Assembly (NCBI GenBank): GCA_900114405.1
Contig: FOSY01000005.1
Span: 1-64,000 of the forward strand
Length of the DNA stretch: 64,000 nucleotides
Source of the DNA: Lachnospiraceae bacterium KH1T2
GTDB lineage: Bacteria > Bacillota > Clostridia > Lachnospirales > Lachnospiraceae
Direction: 5' to 3'
This document shows, one piece after another, positions 1 to 7,957 of the stretch. Every line of letters begins with the position of its first letter. Positions within the stretch are counted from its first letter, which is position 1. Under the pieces are notes generated by a model. It saw only the letters and a program-made list of their open reading frames with translations, was not told where the DNA came from and made no database searches. A program made the translations under genes and the position numbers.

Positions 1-153
<153 letters not shown>

Positions 154-363
154 AGTTTCTTTCCTCTGGCTTAGTTACACTAGCTTTTTGCTTTGCGCTT
201 CTTTACCATTTTTACTGTTTGGTTTCATTCATTTCTGAATAACTCTTTAACGTCTTTTGACGTTTTCGAATTTTCAGGGTTGCATTGCTGTTTATTTGTC
301 AATGTTCTTCCTTCAAAACCTTGTGTTTATCAGGTTTCTCAGCGTCGCTCTTTCGCGGCGACA
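154..363 (-). other. 16S rRNA leader transcript
   Basis: About 210 bases between the rRNA promoter and the mature 16S end. It contains a small hairpin, AACGTC-AAAA-GACGTT, at 249-264. A plus-strand open frame crosses it but looks like chance. No boxA-type antitermination motif was recognised with confidence. Confidence 0.6.
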
Positions 364-369
364 TGTGAT

Positions 370-398
370 ATATTAGCACTTTATTTTACCACTGTCAA
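370..398 (-). promoter_or_regulatory. rRNA operon sigma-A promoter
   Basis: On the minus strand the -35 box TTGACA (393-398) and the -10 box TAATAT (370-375) are separated by exactly 17 bases. The -35 is perfect and the -10 differs from consensus at one position, with A/T-rich DNA upstream (399-430). It points at the 16S gene about 210 bases downstream. The 200 bases beyond it, up to the next gene at 600, are A/T-rich and hold nothing else I recognise. Confidence 0.85.
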
Positions 399-599
399 CA
401 TTTTTTAAAAAATTTATTTTTAGCCGCATATGATTTATAAATATTTAACTATTTTTCTCTATAATTTCTTTTTATGAACGCCGAAAAATCTTTTATAAAA
501 TATATTCAGCAATTTAAAAGCTTATATACTTATTTGCTCTGCTCGTACTATACTACTAATGAGTGATATATAGATTAATTATATTGCGGAGATATCTAT

Positions 600-1310
600 A
601 TGATAGAATACCTGAAAAAAGCATTAGTCCTTCGTCCTTATGCTATTATAAAAATTTACGAATTTTTAAGAAAGATCGGTGTTTTTGGCTTATGGTTCAA
701 TTTTAAGCTTGATTCAAATACCCATTTTAGATTATTTGGAAATAAGTCACAAATGATTTCTAATAATTATAAATTAAACAATAAAAATCTTGCCAATCAC
801 ACTTTTCCTAATGGTTTTATCGAAGAGCAGAGCATGCTCAACGATTTGGTTTATGGTACTGTTCCATTAAGTTATTCCGGCTGTGAGATTATTGCATTAT
901 ATAATGCCCTTTATTATATAAATGATATTATTCCTTTACCTGATCTGATACGACATTTTGAAAAAGACGGTGCAGCATTAGGCGGCGAGATTGGAACTTC
1001 TCCCATTGCACTTGTAAATTTTTTGCTTAAAAGACACTACCCTATTCTTTATTCATTCAGTCAGGCTGACTTTCAGGAGATCGCCGACTATGCTTCTGTT
1101 TTGATCCTTACAGCATATAATGACGATCAAGATATAACAAAAATGATACACACCATATGCATCACTAAAAAAAACAACCTTTTTGCCGGACACAATTGCG
1201 TAAATTCAAAAGAATATGAAAATATCAACGAATTGACAAAAGGCATTGGAGGCGGGTATCACGGAAAAGGTATCTTTCTGATTGGAATAATGAATACTAA
1301 AAATCCATGA
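600..1310 (+). CDS. C39-like (papain-fold) cysteine peptidase-like protein
   Basis: A 236-residue protein with no signal peptide. A Cys in the motif YSGCEIIAL (Cys95) is followed about 90 residues later by a His (H184 in MIHTICIT) and then GHN (N199). This order of Cys at a helix start, His, then Asn/Asp fits the C39-like/papain-like peptidase fold, so I infer a cysteine peptidase or a related amidase or transferase. The N-terminal 70 residues are basic and hydrophobic and could touch the membrane. The start is the ATG after GCGGAG. It stands alone, downstream of the divergent rRNA promoter, and no lantibiotic or leader-peptide gene is beside it. The substrate is unknown; family assignment is by motif only. 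Confidence 0.55.
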   Translation: MIEYLKKALVLRPYAIIKIYEFLRKIGVFGLWFNFKLDSNTHFRLFGNKSQMISNNYKLNNKNLANHTFPNGFIEEQSMLNDLVYGTVPLSYSGCEIIALYNALYYINDIIPLPDLIRHFEKDGAALGGEIGTSPIALVNFLLKRHYPILYSFSQADFQEIADYASVLILTAYNDDQDITKMIHTICITKKNNLFAGHNCVNSKEYENINELTKGIGGGYHGKGIFLIGIMNTKNP

Positions 1311-1445
1311 TTTTTTCGTATTAAATCGACACTATTCATGCTACTATTATTTTATCTTAGTTAGAGAAGGCTCCTTCCTCTAAGTATAGCGCAGGGAGGG
1401 GTATAGCCAAATAATATTTATTAAATATTATGACGGAGGATTTTC

Positions 1446-3374
1446 GTGAATAACACGCAATATAACGTATATTTTGATATATGTGCTTTAATCCTTGACG
1501 CTTTTATCCTGTTTTTTTATCAGCGCAAACAATATAAAACTCAGGATCGTAATCGAGCTTTTTACACTCTAAACATACTTTTGCTTTCATCCTGTGCTTT
1601 TGAGATCATATCATTAAGTATGCGTGGAAATCCCGATAATTTTATTTACCCGGCAGCAATCTTTTCCACACATGCAGCACATTTACTTCATATATATGCC
1701 TGTTTAGCCATATTGATATATATAATTGACATACTTCGTCTGCAGTATATCATTAATAAAACCGGACGCTGTCTTATCTTTCTTCCAGCGATAATTTTAA
1801 CATTTATCACACTTCATCCAAAAACCAGCAGTAAGATTTTTTTCTTTACTTCAGATTTTATGTATCATAACGGCAATTGGCATTACCTTATTGAGCTTAT
1901 ACCAATGCTTTACCTTTTTTCGGCTTTATTTATACTTGTCCTTTTTAATAAAGTTTTGGGTAAAAAAATGTACTCACTGCTTTTTTTCTTTTTTACATCA
2001 TCCGTCATTACTATTTTTATTTCTGTAGCTAACCTTCATTTAAAAATTACTCATTTTCTTCAATCTTTATTGCTGTTTACAGCTTTAATGACTATAGAAA
2101 ATACTGAGCTGCGATCAAATAGTACGACTGATCTTTTTTCGCGCTCTACTTTTTTAGAAGATATCCGTGTGCTCTTACACACACCATATAAATCCAGTTT
2201 CGTTGTTATCAAAATAAAAAGCTTTCAGTATTACAACGTTACATTTGGAACTGAAAATTTTACTAAAGTCATAAATTCCATTGCTAACTGGCTTCAACAA
2301 AGAGATTGCTCAGGACATACCAGTTACTATTTTGGAAACGGAGTTTTTGCTGTATTGCTTGTATCTACTGACGAAACTAATGCCTATTCAGAAGCAGAAG
2401 CTATCAATGAGCGTTTCAAAAATTCTTGGAATAATCAAGGTTTTAAACTTCGATTAAACGCTCAAATATGGCATGCCTCAATTCCTGAAAATGCTGCCAC
2501 AATTGAACAGGTCATAGCGGTGATCGACGAACCTTTCGATAATTCTCAGCCATATGGAAAAGTACTCACAGCCAACCCTTCTGATCGTTTGCAGCGGCGA
2601 TATCAGGTGATACGCGCAATCACAAAAGCAGTTAATACAAAGGCTTTCGAAGTTTATTACCAGCCAATAATATCTGTCAAAAGCAAGACTGCTCACTCAG
2701 CCGAAGCTTTGCTGCGCCTAAATGATTCTGTTCTCGGTATTGTTAATCCTGAAGAATTCATCAGGGAAGCGGAACGCTCCGGTCAGATCAATGAGATTGG
2801 CAATTTTGTATTTGAAGAAATATGCTCTACTTTATCTAAAATAGACCGCCTAAATATTCCTTCAATGCGGATAGGTTTCAATCTATCTCCATTGCAATGT
2901 ATGGATGAAGATCTTCCTGATCGCTTCAAGTCAATTTTAGAAAAATACCATCTTACTACTGACAGATTTCTTCTTGAGATAACAGAAACAAATAATATTG
3001 AAAATATGGAGCAGATGAACAGGGTTTTTGATAAATTCAAAGAAATGGGATTTTCTTTTGCTTTGGATGATTTCGGTACCGGATATGCAAATTACGAATA
3101 TATTATAAGATTTCCTTTTTCAGTCGTTAAGATTGATAAAAGCATACTTTGGGCCGCTGATGATAACAACGAAAACGCAACTATACTAAATCATATAATT
3201 CGTTTCATACATGATCTCGGCAAAGAAATTCTTGTGGAAGGTGTAGAGAGCGAGCAGCAAAACCTGTATCTGGAGAATGAAAATGTACACTACATTCAAG
3301 GCTTTTACTACTCTGAGCCACTTCCGCAAAGTGATTTCATACATTATATAAAATCATTTAATCACGTTAGATAA
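1446..3374 (+). CDS. membrane EAL-domain c-di-GMP phosphodiesterase with degenerate GGDEF
   Basis: A 642-residue protein. Roughly residues 1-210 form a multi-span membrane domain, residues ~225-370 look like a GGDEF domain whose signature is degenerate (FGNGVF where GGDEF would be), and residues ~390-640 are an EAL domain. The EAL part keeps AEALLRL, a metal-binding Asn-containing GFNLSP, the Glu in EITETN, DDFGTGYAN, VKIDKS, the Glu in VEGVE and the QGFYYSEP end, so it should hydrolyse cyclic di-GMP. The degenerate GGDEF probably cannot make it and may bind GTP as a regulator, as in other tandem proteins. Translation starts at GTG, placed by GACGGAGG upstream. It is monocistronic, with no clear terminator before the repeat at 3517. 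Confidence 0.88.
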   Translation: MNNTQYNVYFDICALILDAFILFFYQRKQYKTQDRNRAFYTLNILLLSSCAFEIISLSMRGNPDNFIYPAAIFSTHAAHLLHIYACLAILIYIIDILRLQYIINKTGRCLIFLPAIILTFITLHPKTSSKIFFFTSDFMYHNGNWHYLIELIPMLYLFSALFILVLFNKVLGKKMYSLLFFFFTSSVITIFISVANLHLKITHFLQSLLLFTALMTIENTELRSNSTTDLFSRSTFLEDIRVLLHTPYKSSFVVIKIKSFQYYNVTFGTENFTKVINSIANWLQQRDCSGHTSYYFGNGVFAVLLVSTDETNAYSEAEAINERFKNSWNNQGFKLRLNAQIWHASIPENAATIEQVIAVIDEPFDNSQPYGKVLTANPSDRLQRRYQVIRAITKAVNTKAFEVYYQPIISVKSKTAHSAEALLRLNDSVLGIVNPEEFIREAERSGQINEIGNFVFEEICSTLSKIDRLNIPSMRIGFNLSPLQCMDEDLPDRFKSILEKYHLTTDRFLLEITETNNIENMEQMNRVFDKFKEMGFSFALDDFGTGYANYEYIIRFPFSVVKIDKSILWAADDNNENATILNHIIRFIHDLGKEILVEGVESEQQNLYLENENVHYIQGFYYSEPLPQSDFIHYIKSFNHVR

Positions 3375-3516
3375 ATTTATGAATCATTAGTATCTCTGCC
3401 TCATTCCTTAAGGCTTGATGCAAGATCTGTGTCAGCACAAATGACATATTTCATCAACAGAACACCCTGCGTACTTGCGGAGCGTTTATCTCAGTTGAAG
3501 ATTATAGTCTAAACAC

Positions 3517-3649
3517 AAGAAAGCATGTTGCTTGCAACATGCTTGCGCCGAGCGCGGTTGCTGAAGGCAACATATTCCTATCGCGCGAGTGCGCATCCAT
3601 AGCGGAGCGCTTTTTATGATATAGGAATTTCGGAGAAATTTCCTATATC
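3517..3649. repeat. 133-bp structured interspersed repeat, copy 1
   Basis: Near-identical to 24131-24263 (130 of 133 bases by eye, same orientation). Internal structure: a 10-bp hairpin AGCATGTTGC/GCAACATGCT near the left end, GTTGC-TGAAG-GCAAC, a GC-rich middle with GCGCGAGTGCGC and AGCG-GAG-CGCT-TTTTT, and a right-end hairpin GATATAGGAA/TTCCTATATC. The three changes between copies fall in the right-end loop and just after the first hairpin. It lies immediately past the terminator of the minus-strand gene at 3758. The rest of the intergenic region, 3375-3516, shows nothing recognisable. Confidence 0.9.
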
Positions 3650-3650
3650 T

Positions 3651-3734
3651 AAAAAATGCCGGCTGCAGTATTACGTTTTTAATATATGGACTAAATCCAA
3701 CTAATAAAAAAAACGTAACACTTGCATCCGGCAT
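3651..3734 (-). terminator. terminator of the 3758-4111 gene, containing a shortened MITE-like palindrome
   Basis: On the minus strand ATGCCGGATGCA pairs with TGCAGCCGGCAT, followed by TTTTTT, which is a Rho-independent terminator with an unusually long stem-loop. The inside of the stem (3667-3722) resembles the two arms of the 110-bp palindromic element at 13575 and 35487, as if its middle had been lost. Confidence 0.7.
3667..3722. repeat. shortened MITE-like inverted repeat (third family member)
   Basis: The left arm AGTATTACGTTTTTAAT resembles the element end AGTATAACTGTTTTTAAT, and the following ATGGACTAAA resembles CTGGACTAAA of copy 2. The right arm reads like the other end (CCAACTAATAAAAA against CCAGCTAATTAAAA, then AACGTAACACT against AACAGTTATACT). 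The central ~55 bases of the full element are missing. The similarity is imperfect, so this is a probable degenerate or internally deleted copy. Confidence 0.5.
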
Positions 3735-3757
3735 AAGCATTTCACAAAAGCATAAAA

Positions 3758-4111
3758 TTATAATGGAATCTCAATTACCGTCTTTCTCTCCTCAAGTAAA
3801 TTAAAGTTGATATCGAGATTATCCTTAGTGTCATGATAAATTGCATCCTGCTCCCACTTTGCAAGATGAACTCCGAGCATTCCCGGACGATATTTAACAT
3901 GACCAGCTACGTCATATTTTTTCTTTCCTCCATTTTTATACGTAACCTGCAGCTCGGGACCATTAAAGTGATATATATCACCGTTATCAGCAGTCATTAT
4001 CGTTGCAGAATTCTGACATATAAGTTTTGCCACTGATATGAGTGAACACACATTACTCTTGCCTTCTTTGGTAAAGATTAGAAAATCCCCTACTGATCTC
4101 TCGTTGCTCAT
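3758..4111 (-). CDS. hypothetical protein, 117 aa
   Basis: I do not recognise this family. It is a soluble-looking protein without signal peptide or membrane segment, probably beta-rich (many alternating hydrophobic residues, e.g. ATIMTADNGDIYHF and LQVTYKNGGKKKYDV). It has a GGGGAGG-type ribosome binding site and its own strong terminator (3651-3734), which supports it being a real single-gene unit. The upstream gap 4112-4344 contains an A/T-rich region with a possible -10 box TACAAT on the minus strand but no convincing -35. Confidence 0.7.
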   Translation of the reverse strand: MSNERSVGDFLIFTKEGKSNVCSLISVAKLICQNSATIMTADNGDIYHFNGPELQVTYKNGGKKKYDVAGHVKYRPGMLGVHLAKWEQDAIYHDTKDNLDINFNLLEERKTVIEIPL

Positions 4112-4344
4112 GTTATAGATACCTCCCCTGGTATTTATAAATATTTATTAAGCTCCGGTATCGCATGAACTGCTTAGATATGAAATCCGTTTGCTCAATA
4201 TGATGTATATTGTATCATGTTTTACACATTTTGTTACGCTAATTTGCAAAATTATATGCTATAATATGTACTTTTTGAAGTACAGTATACACAATTAGCT
4301 CAATCCCATGCGTTTTTTCTTGAATTTTGCATACAATTCAACAC

Positions 4345-5901
4345 TTATACAAGTTTTGTTGTCCATTTAGATGCATCCCACACATCTGTTGCAAGCCCTT
4401 CATAAAATTCAGGCTCATGGCAAACCATTAAAACACTTCCATTATATTCAAGAAGTGCTCGCTTTAATTCATCTTTTGCATCTACGTCAAGATGATTTGT
4501 CGGTTCATCCAAAACAAGTATATTTGAAGGACGGTTTATAAGCTTACATAAACGAACCTTTGCCTGCTCTCCTCCTGAAAGAACTTTTACCTTGCTTTCT
4601 ATGTGATTTGTAGTTAATCCGCATTTTGCAAGAGCGCTTCTGACTTCGTACTGTGAAAATCCCGGAAATTCATTCCATACTTCCTGAAGGCATGTTGTTT
4701 CAATATCAGGAGACATCTCCTGCTCAAAATATCCTATCTCAAGATAATGGTCACGTTCCACCGAACCTGATATTGGATTTATCAGTCCAAGAAGACTCTT
4801 CAGAAGTGTTGTCTTTCCTATACCATTTGAACCTGTTATCACTATCCTTTGACCTTTTTCAATCATAAGATTCAGCGGCGAAGAAAGTGGTTCATCATAT
4901 CCGATCACCAAATCCTTTGTTTCAAAAAGTACTCTTCCCGGTGTTCTTGACGTCTTAAAATTAAACTCCGGCTTTGGTTTTTCCATTGACTTCGAAATAA
5001 GCTCCATATTATCAAGCTTTTTCTGTCTGGACATTGCCATATTACGTGTTGCAACTCTTGCTTTATTTCTTGCCACAAAATCCTTAAGATCAGCTATTTC
5101 TTTCTGCTGACGTTCGTATGCTGCATTTTGCTGCGCCTGCTGCGCCGCAAATACTTCCTGGAAATGGTCATAATCTCCCGGATATCTGCTCAATTTACAA
5201 TCATACATGTGATAAATTATATTAATTACACTGTTCAGGAAAGGAATATCGTGCGAAATAAGGATAAAGGCACTTTCATATTCCTGAAGATATCTTTTAA
5301 GCCAGCTGATATGCTCTGCGTCAAGATAGTTTGTAGGCTCATCAAGCAAAAGGATATCAGGCTTTGCAAGAAGCAGTTTTCCTAAGAGAACCTTAGTTCT
5401 CTGACCTCCTGAAAGTTCTGTAACATCCTTATCAAGTCCAAGATCAAGCAGTCCTAATGCACGTGCTACTTCTTCAACCTTTGCATCTATCATATAAAAA
5501 TCGTGAACTGTAAGAATATCCTGAATTGTTCCGAGCTCCTCAAGCAGCTCTGCCTGTTCTTCTTCACTTGCTGTACCAAGTTTATCGCATATTTCATTCA
5601 TACTCTCTTCCATACTGAAAAGATCATCAAATGCACTGCGGAGTACAGAGCCTATGGTCATGCCTTTTTCAAGCACAGCATGCTGATCTAGATAGCCGAC
5701 TTTAACATTTTTAGCCCACTCGATCTTTCCTTCATCCGGCTGAAGTTTGCCGGTTATTATACTCATAAATGTAGACTTACCTTCACCATTTGCGCCGACA
5801 AGTCCAATATGTTCCCCTTTTAGTAAACGAAAACTAACATCGTCAAAAATCTGTCTGTCACCAAATCCATGCGTCATATTCTGCACGTTCAAAATACTCA
5901 T
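4345..5901 (-). CDS. ABC-F family ATPase (YkpA/YbiT-like)
   Basis: A 518-residue protein with two ABC ATPase domains and no membrane segment, the hallmark of ABC-F. Domain 1: Walker A GANGEGKST at 36-44, signature LSGGQ, Walker B LLLDEPTNYLD. Domain 2: Walker A GSNGIGKTT, signature LSGGE, Walker B LVLDEPTNHLD. Between them lies the charged helical linker typical of the family (residues ~240-310), which reaches toward the ribosomal P-site tRNA in characterised members. ABC-F proteins act on ribosomes as translation factors or antibiotic-protection proteins; the length and sequence look like the housekeeping YkpA/YbiT group rather than a resistance determinant. RBS AGAGGTG before the ATG. Monocistronic. 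Confidence 0.9.
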   Translation of the reverse strand: MSILNVQNMTHGFGDRQIFDDVSFRLLKGEHIGLVGANGEGKSTFMSIITGKLQPDEGKIEWAKNVKVGYLDQHAVLEKGMTIGSVLRSAFDDLFSMEESMNEICDKLGTASEEEQAELLEELGTIQDILTVHDFYMIDAKVEEVARALGLLDLGLDKDVTELSGGQRTKVLLGKLLLAKPDILLLDEPTNYLDAEHISWLKRYLQEYESAFILISHDIPFLNSVINIIYHMYDCKLSRYPGDYDHFQEVFAAQQAQQNAAYERQQKEIADLKDFVARNKARVATRNMAMSRQKKLDNMELISKSMEKPKPEFNFKTSRTPGRVLFETKDLVIGYDEPLSSPLNLMIEKGQRIVITGSNGIGKTTLLKSLLGLINPISGSVERDHYLEIGYFEQEMSPDIETTCLQEVWNEFPGFSQYEVRSALAKCGLTTNHIESKVKVLSGGEQAKVRLCKLINRPSNILVLDEPTNHLDVDAKDELKRALLEYNGSVLMVCHEPEFYEGLATDVWDASKWTTKLV

Positions 5902-6099
5902 TAAAATTTCACCTCTGCCCGTATGTACACGGTTTACTATTATTCGAATCTATGGGATTGATTGCTGCTTGATTCCTTATCACAGAATCGACAATTCGCT
6001 GCCGATATAAGATTTACAAAGATAAATGTTAATTGAAAAACAAGCACATTTATACAGCAATCTGATGGACATTATATAGTATACGAGGAATTTTGAAAA

Positions 6100-6134
6100 G
6101 TAAAAAGGCAGTGAGAACTTTTCCTCACTACCTC
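6100..6134 (-). terminator. terminator of the YvyF-like gene
   Basis: On the minus strand GGTAGTGAG-GAAAAGTT-CTCACTGCC followed by TTTTT, just past the stop codon at 6155. Confidence 0.9.
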
Positions 6135-6154
6135 TATCGTTTTGATGATAAGAC

Positions 6155-6589
6155 TTATTTTTTTAAGAATTCTCTTGCCACACGTTTTGCGCGTTCCATT
6201 TTATCTCCCGGTAAATCTGCAAATTTATTCTCTTTTTTGCTGTTCCCAGTACTTAACTCTGTTACAAGATCTTTTTTACACTTTTTGCAAAATCTTCCTG
6301 TGAATATAGAAGCACCACATCTAATGCACTTTAGCTTTGCACCCTCGGTAGAAGCAAATTCTAATCTGCCTTCTTCAATCCATCTTTGAACCACTTTAAT
6401 ATCTATTTCGCAATGATCCGCTACCACTTTAAGATTTGCGCCAGGATTTTCATAGAGAAATTTTCTGGCTTTTTCAAATAGTTCATTATCTTCTTTATAG
6501 CATCTAGGACAAAGAACTTCTGAGCCGTAGCCAACATATTGGAATATTGTATGACATTTTTTACATGTTCTAATATCTAGATTTAGCAT
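6155..6589 (-). CDS. flagellar-region zinc-ribbon/HTH protein, YvyF/TIGR03826-like
   Basis: A 144-residue protein. The N-terminus has a CxxC...CxxC knuckle (CKKC at ~9-12 and CPRC at ~32-35) followed by YKEDNELFEKARKFL, a helix-turn-helix-like stretch (~50-75, ending VVQRWIEEGRL), then a second CxxC...CxxC set (CIRCGASIFTGRFCKKC). This is the layout of the B. subtilis YvyF family, a protein encoded in the flagellar flgM-flgK region whose biochemical role is poorly known. The strong RBS GGGAGG and own terminator make it a separate unit here, away from any other flagellar gene. A sigma-28-like promoter lies 42 bases upstream, consistent with a motility role. Confidence 0.72.
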   Translation of the reverse strand: MLNLDIRTCKKCHTIFQYVGYGSEVLCPRCYKEDNELFEKARKFLYENPGANLKVVADHCEIDIKVVQRWIEEGRLEFASTEGAKLKCIRCGASIFTGRFCKKCKKDLVTELSTGNSKKENKFADLPGDKMERAKRVAREFLKK

Positions 6590-6630
6590 CAGATAAACCT
6601 CCCTTCGTCATTATTACTCTTTATTAGAGT

Positions 6631-6659
6631 TTATCGACATCCTTTATATACATACTTTA
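6631..6659 (-). promoter_or_regulatory. sigma-28 (SigD/FliA)-like promoter of the YvyF-like gene
   Basis: On the minus strand TAAA (6656-6659), 17 bases, then GTCGATAA (6631-6638). The sigma-28 consensus is TAAA-N15-GCCGATAA/T. One mismatch in the -10 and a spacer two bases long make this a candidate only, but a similar element precedes the chemoreceptor gene at 26365. Confidence 0.45.
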
Positions 6660-6710
6660 GAAAAAGCAGCTAAAATAATGCTAACAAAAAATAAAATGTG
6701 TGACCAAACA

Positions 6711-6742
6711 GTTAAATTTATGCCGTTGCAAACAAATTTAAC
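6711..6742. promoter_or_regulatory. inverted repeat upstream of the lipoprotein esterase gene
   Basis: GTTAAATTT and AAATTTAAC form a perfect 9-bp inverted repeat with a 14-base spacer, about 100 bases before the ATG at 6839. It has no T-run, so it is more likely an operator than a terminator. The binding protein is unknown; the AraC regulator encoded at 7958-9160 is a neighbouring candidate. Confidence 0.4.
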
Positions 6743-6838
6743 ATCAAAAAGACATTTTTAATATATATGCTATCACGTCTAATATATACTTCTCTTGAAC
6801 AACAACAATAATCGTCAATATAAGAATCGAGGAGTACT

Positions 6839-7909
6839 ATGAAAAAAAGATTTCTAATTTTGTCTATCATCTTAAGTTTATCTATGATATTCAGCGCATG
6901 CGGAACCTCTACTACTGCAGATTCACAGACAGCCGAATATTCAACTTCTGAAGCTCAATCTCAAACTAGTGAAAAAAATGAAACTCCATTAACAGTTTCT
7001 TCTGCTGAAGGCCTTAATAAAGGAGCGAGAATGAATGGGAACGATTCAAATGGATCGATTTCTACAATTAAACAGGCTGATACCGAACTTCAAGAAATGA
7101 TCAACTCCGTTGCAGATAAATTTCAGCAGGGCGAATACACTGACACTGCATCAGGTCTTACTATCCCCTATAACATCTACCTTCCAGAAAACTATGATTC
7201 TACCAGGAAATATCCAATGGTTGTGTTCATCGGAGATATGACGACAGTAGGTACTGATATGGAATATCCTCTTACTCAGGGATGGGGTGGACTGATATGG
7301 GCAAGCGAAGAAGTGCAAAGCAGTACTGAGTGCATTGTTCTCGTTCCAGTTTATCCAGAAACAATACTTGATGACCACGATGGCTATACAACAACTGAAT
7401 ATGTTGATATAACACCAAATATGATTGCTTCAGTTGCCGGACAATATAACGTTGACACTGAAAGAATATACGGCACCGGACAATCCATGGGTGCTATGAC
7501 CACACTCATACTTGCAGCCAGAAACCCAGATCTCTATGCTTCTATTTTAATCGTAGATGGTCAGTGGAATGTGTCAGAATTAGAAGGACTCGAATCACAA
7601 AATATGATTTACATTGCTGCCGGCGGAGATGAAAGTGCAGCCAATGGACAAAATGAAGTAAAGGATATGCTTACGCAGGATGGTATCGAATACTCAGAAA
7701 TATCCGAACTTGATGCTCAGGCTGATCGGAACGAATTAAACGATTCTGTTCAGGAAATGCTTGATGAAGGCAATAACATTAATTTCATAACCTGGAAAGC
7801 CGGAACTGTAATGCAAGGTGTTTCTGAAGGAATTACAATGGAACATATGGCTTCCTTTGATTACGGATATAAACTCTCTTCCGTACTTAAATGGATTTTA
7901 AGTAAATGA
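6839..7909 (+). CDS. secreted lipoprotein esterase / alpha-beta hydrolase
   Basis: A 356-residue protein with a lipoprotein signal peptide ending in a lipobox (FSAC, Cys21), then a Ser/Thr-rich linker to ~residue 80. The hydrolase domain has the nucleophile elbow GTGQSMGAM (Ser216) and a late His in MEHMASFDYGY; IVDGQW near residue 240 may carry the acid. The shape PYNIYLPENYD...YPMVVFIGDM resembles PHB-depolymerase/feruloyl-esterase-like hydrolases, which in gut Lachnospiraceae often act on plant cell-wall esters; the substrate here is not determined. It sits alone between an upstream inverted repeat and a hairpin terminator, convergent with the AraC regulator. Confidence 0.8.
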   Translation: MKKRFLILSIILSLSMIFSACGTSTTADSQTAEYSTSEAQSQTSEKNETPLTVSSAEGLNKGARMNGNDSNGSISTIKQADTELQEMINSVADKFQQGEYTDTASGLTIPYNIYLPENYDSTRKYPMVVFIGDMTTVGTDMEYPLTQGWGGLIWASEEVQSSTECIVLVPVYPETILDDHDGYTTTEYVDITPNMIASVAGQYNVDTERIYGTGQSMGAMTTLILAARNPDLYASILIVDGQWNVSELEGLESQNMIYIAAGGDESAANGQNEVKDMLTQDGIEYSEISELDAQADRNELNDSVQEMLDEGNNINFITWKAGTVMQGVSEGITMEHMASFDYGYKLSSVLKWILSK

Positions 7910-7916
7910 TAAGCAG

Positions 7917-7945
7917 AGAATCCGGCTTTGCCGGATTCTTTATTA
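7917..7945. terminator. terminator between the esterase and araC-type genes
   Basis: GAATCCGG-CTTTG-CCGGATTC followed by TTTATT on the plus strand. It serves the esterase and may also slow transcripts of the convergent AraC-type gene. Confidence 0.88.
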
Positions 7946-7957
7946 TGCCAGAAATAT

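Noticed and set aside
297..302. Second TTGACA in the rRNA leader as a possible P2 promoter
   Set aside because: No -10 box at 16-18 bases; the sequence there is CCCTGA.
193..408. 71-codon plus-strand frame across the rRNA leader and promoter
   Set aside because: Lies over the promoter and leader of the 16S gene, no RBS; chance frame.
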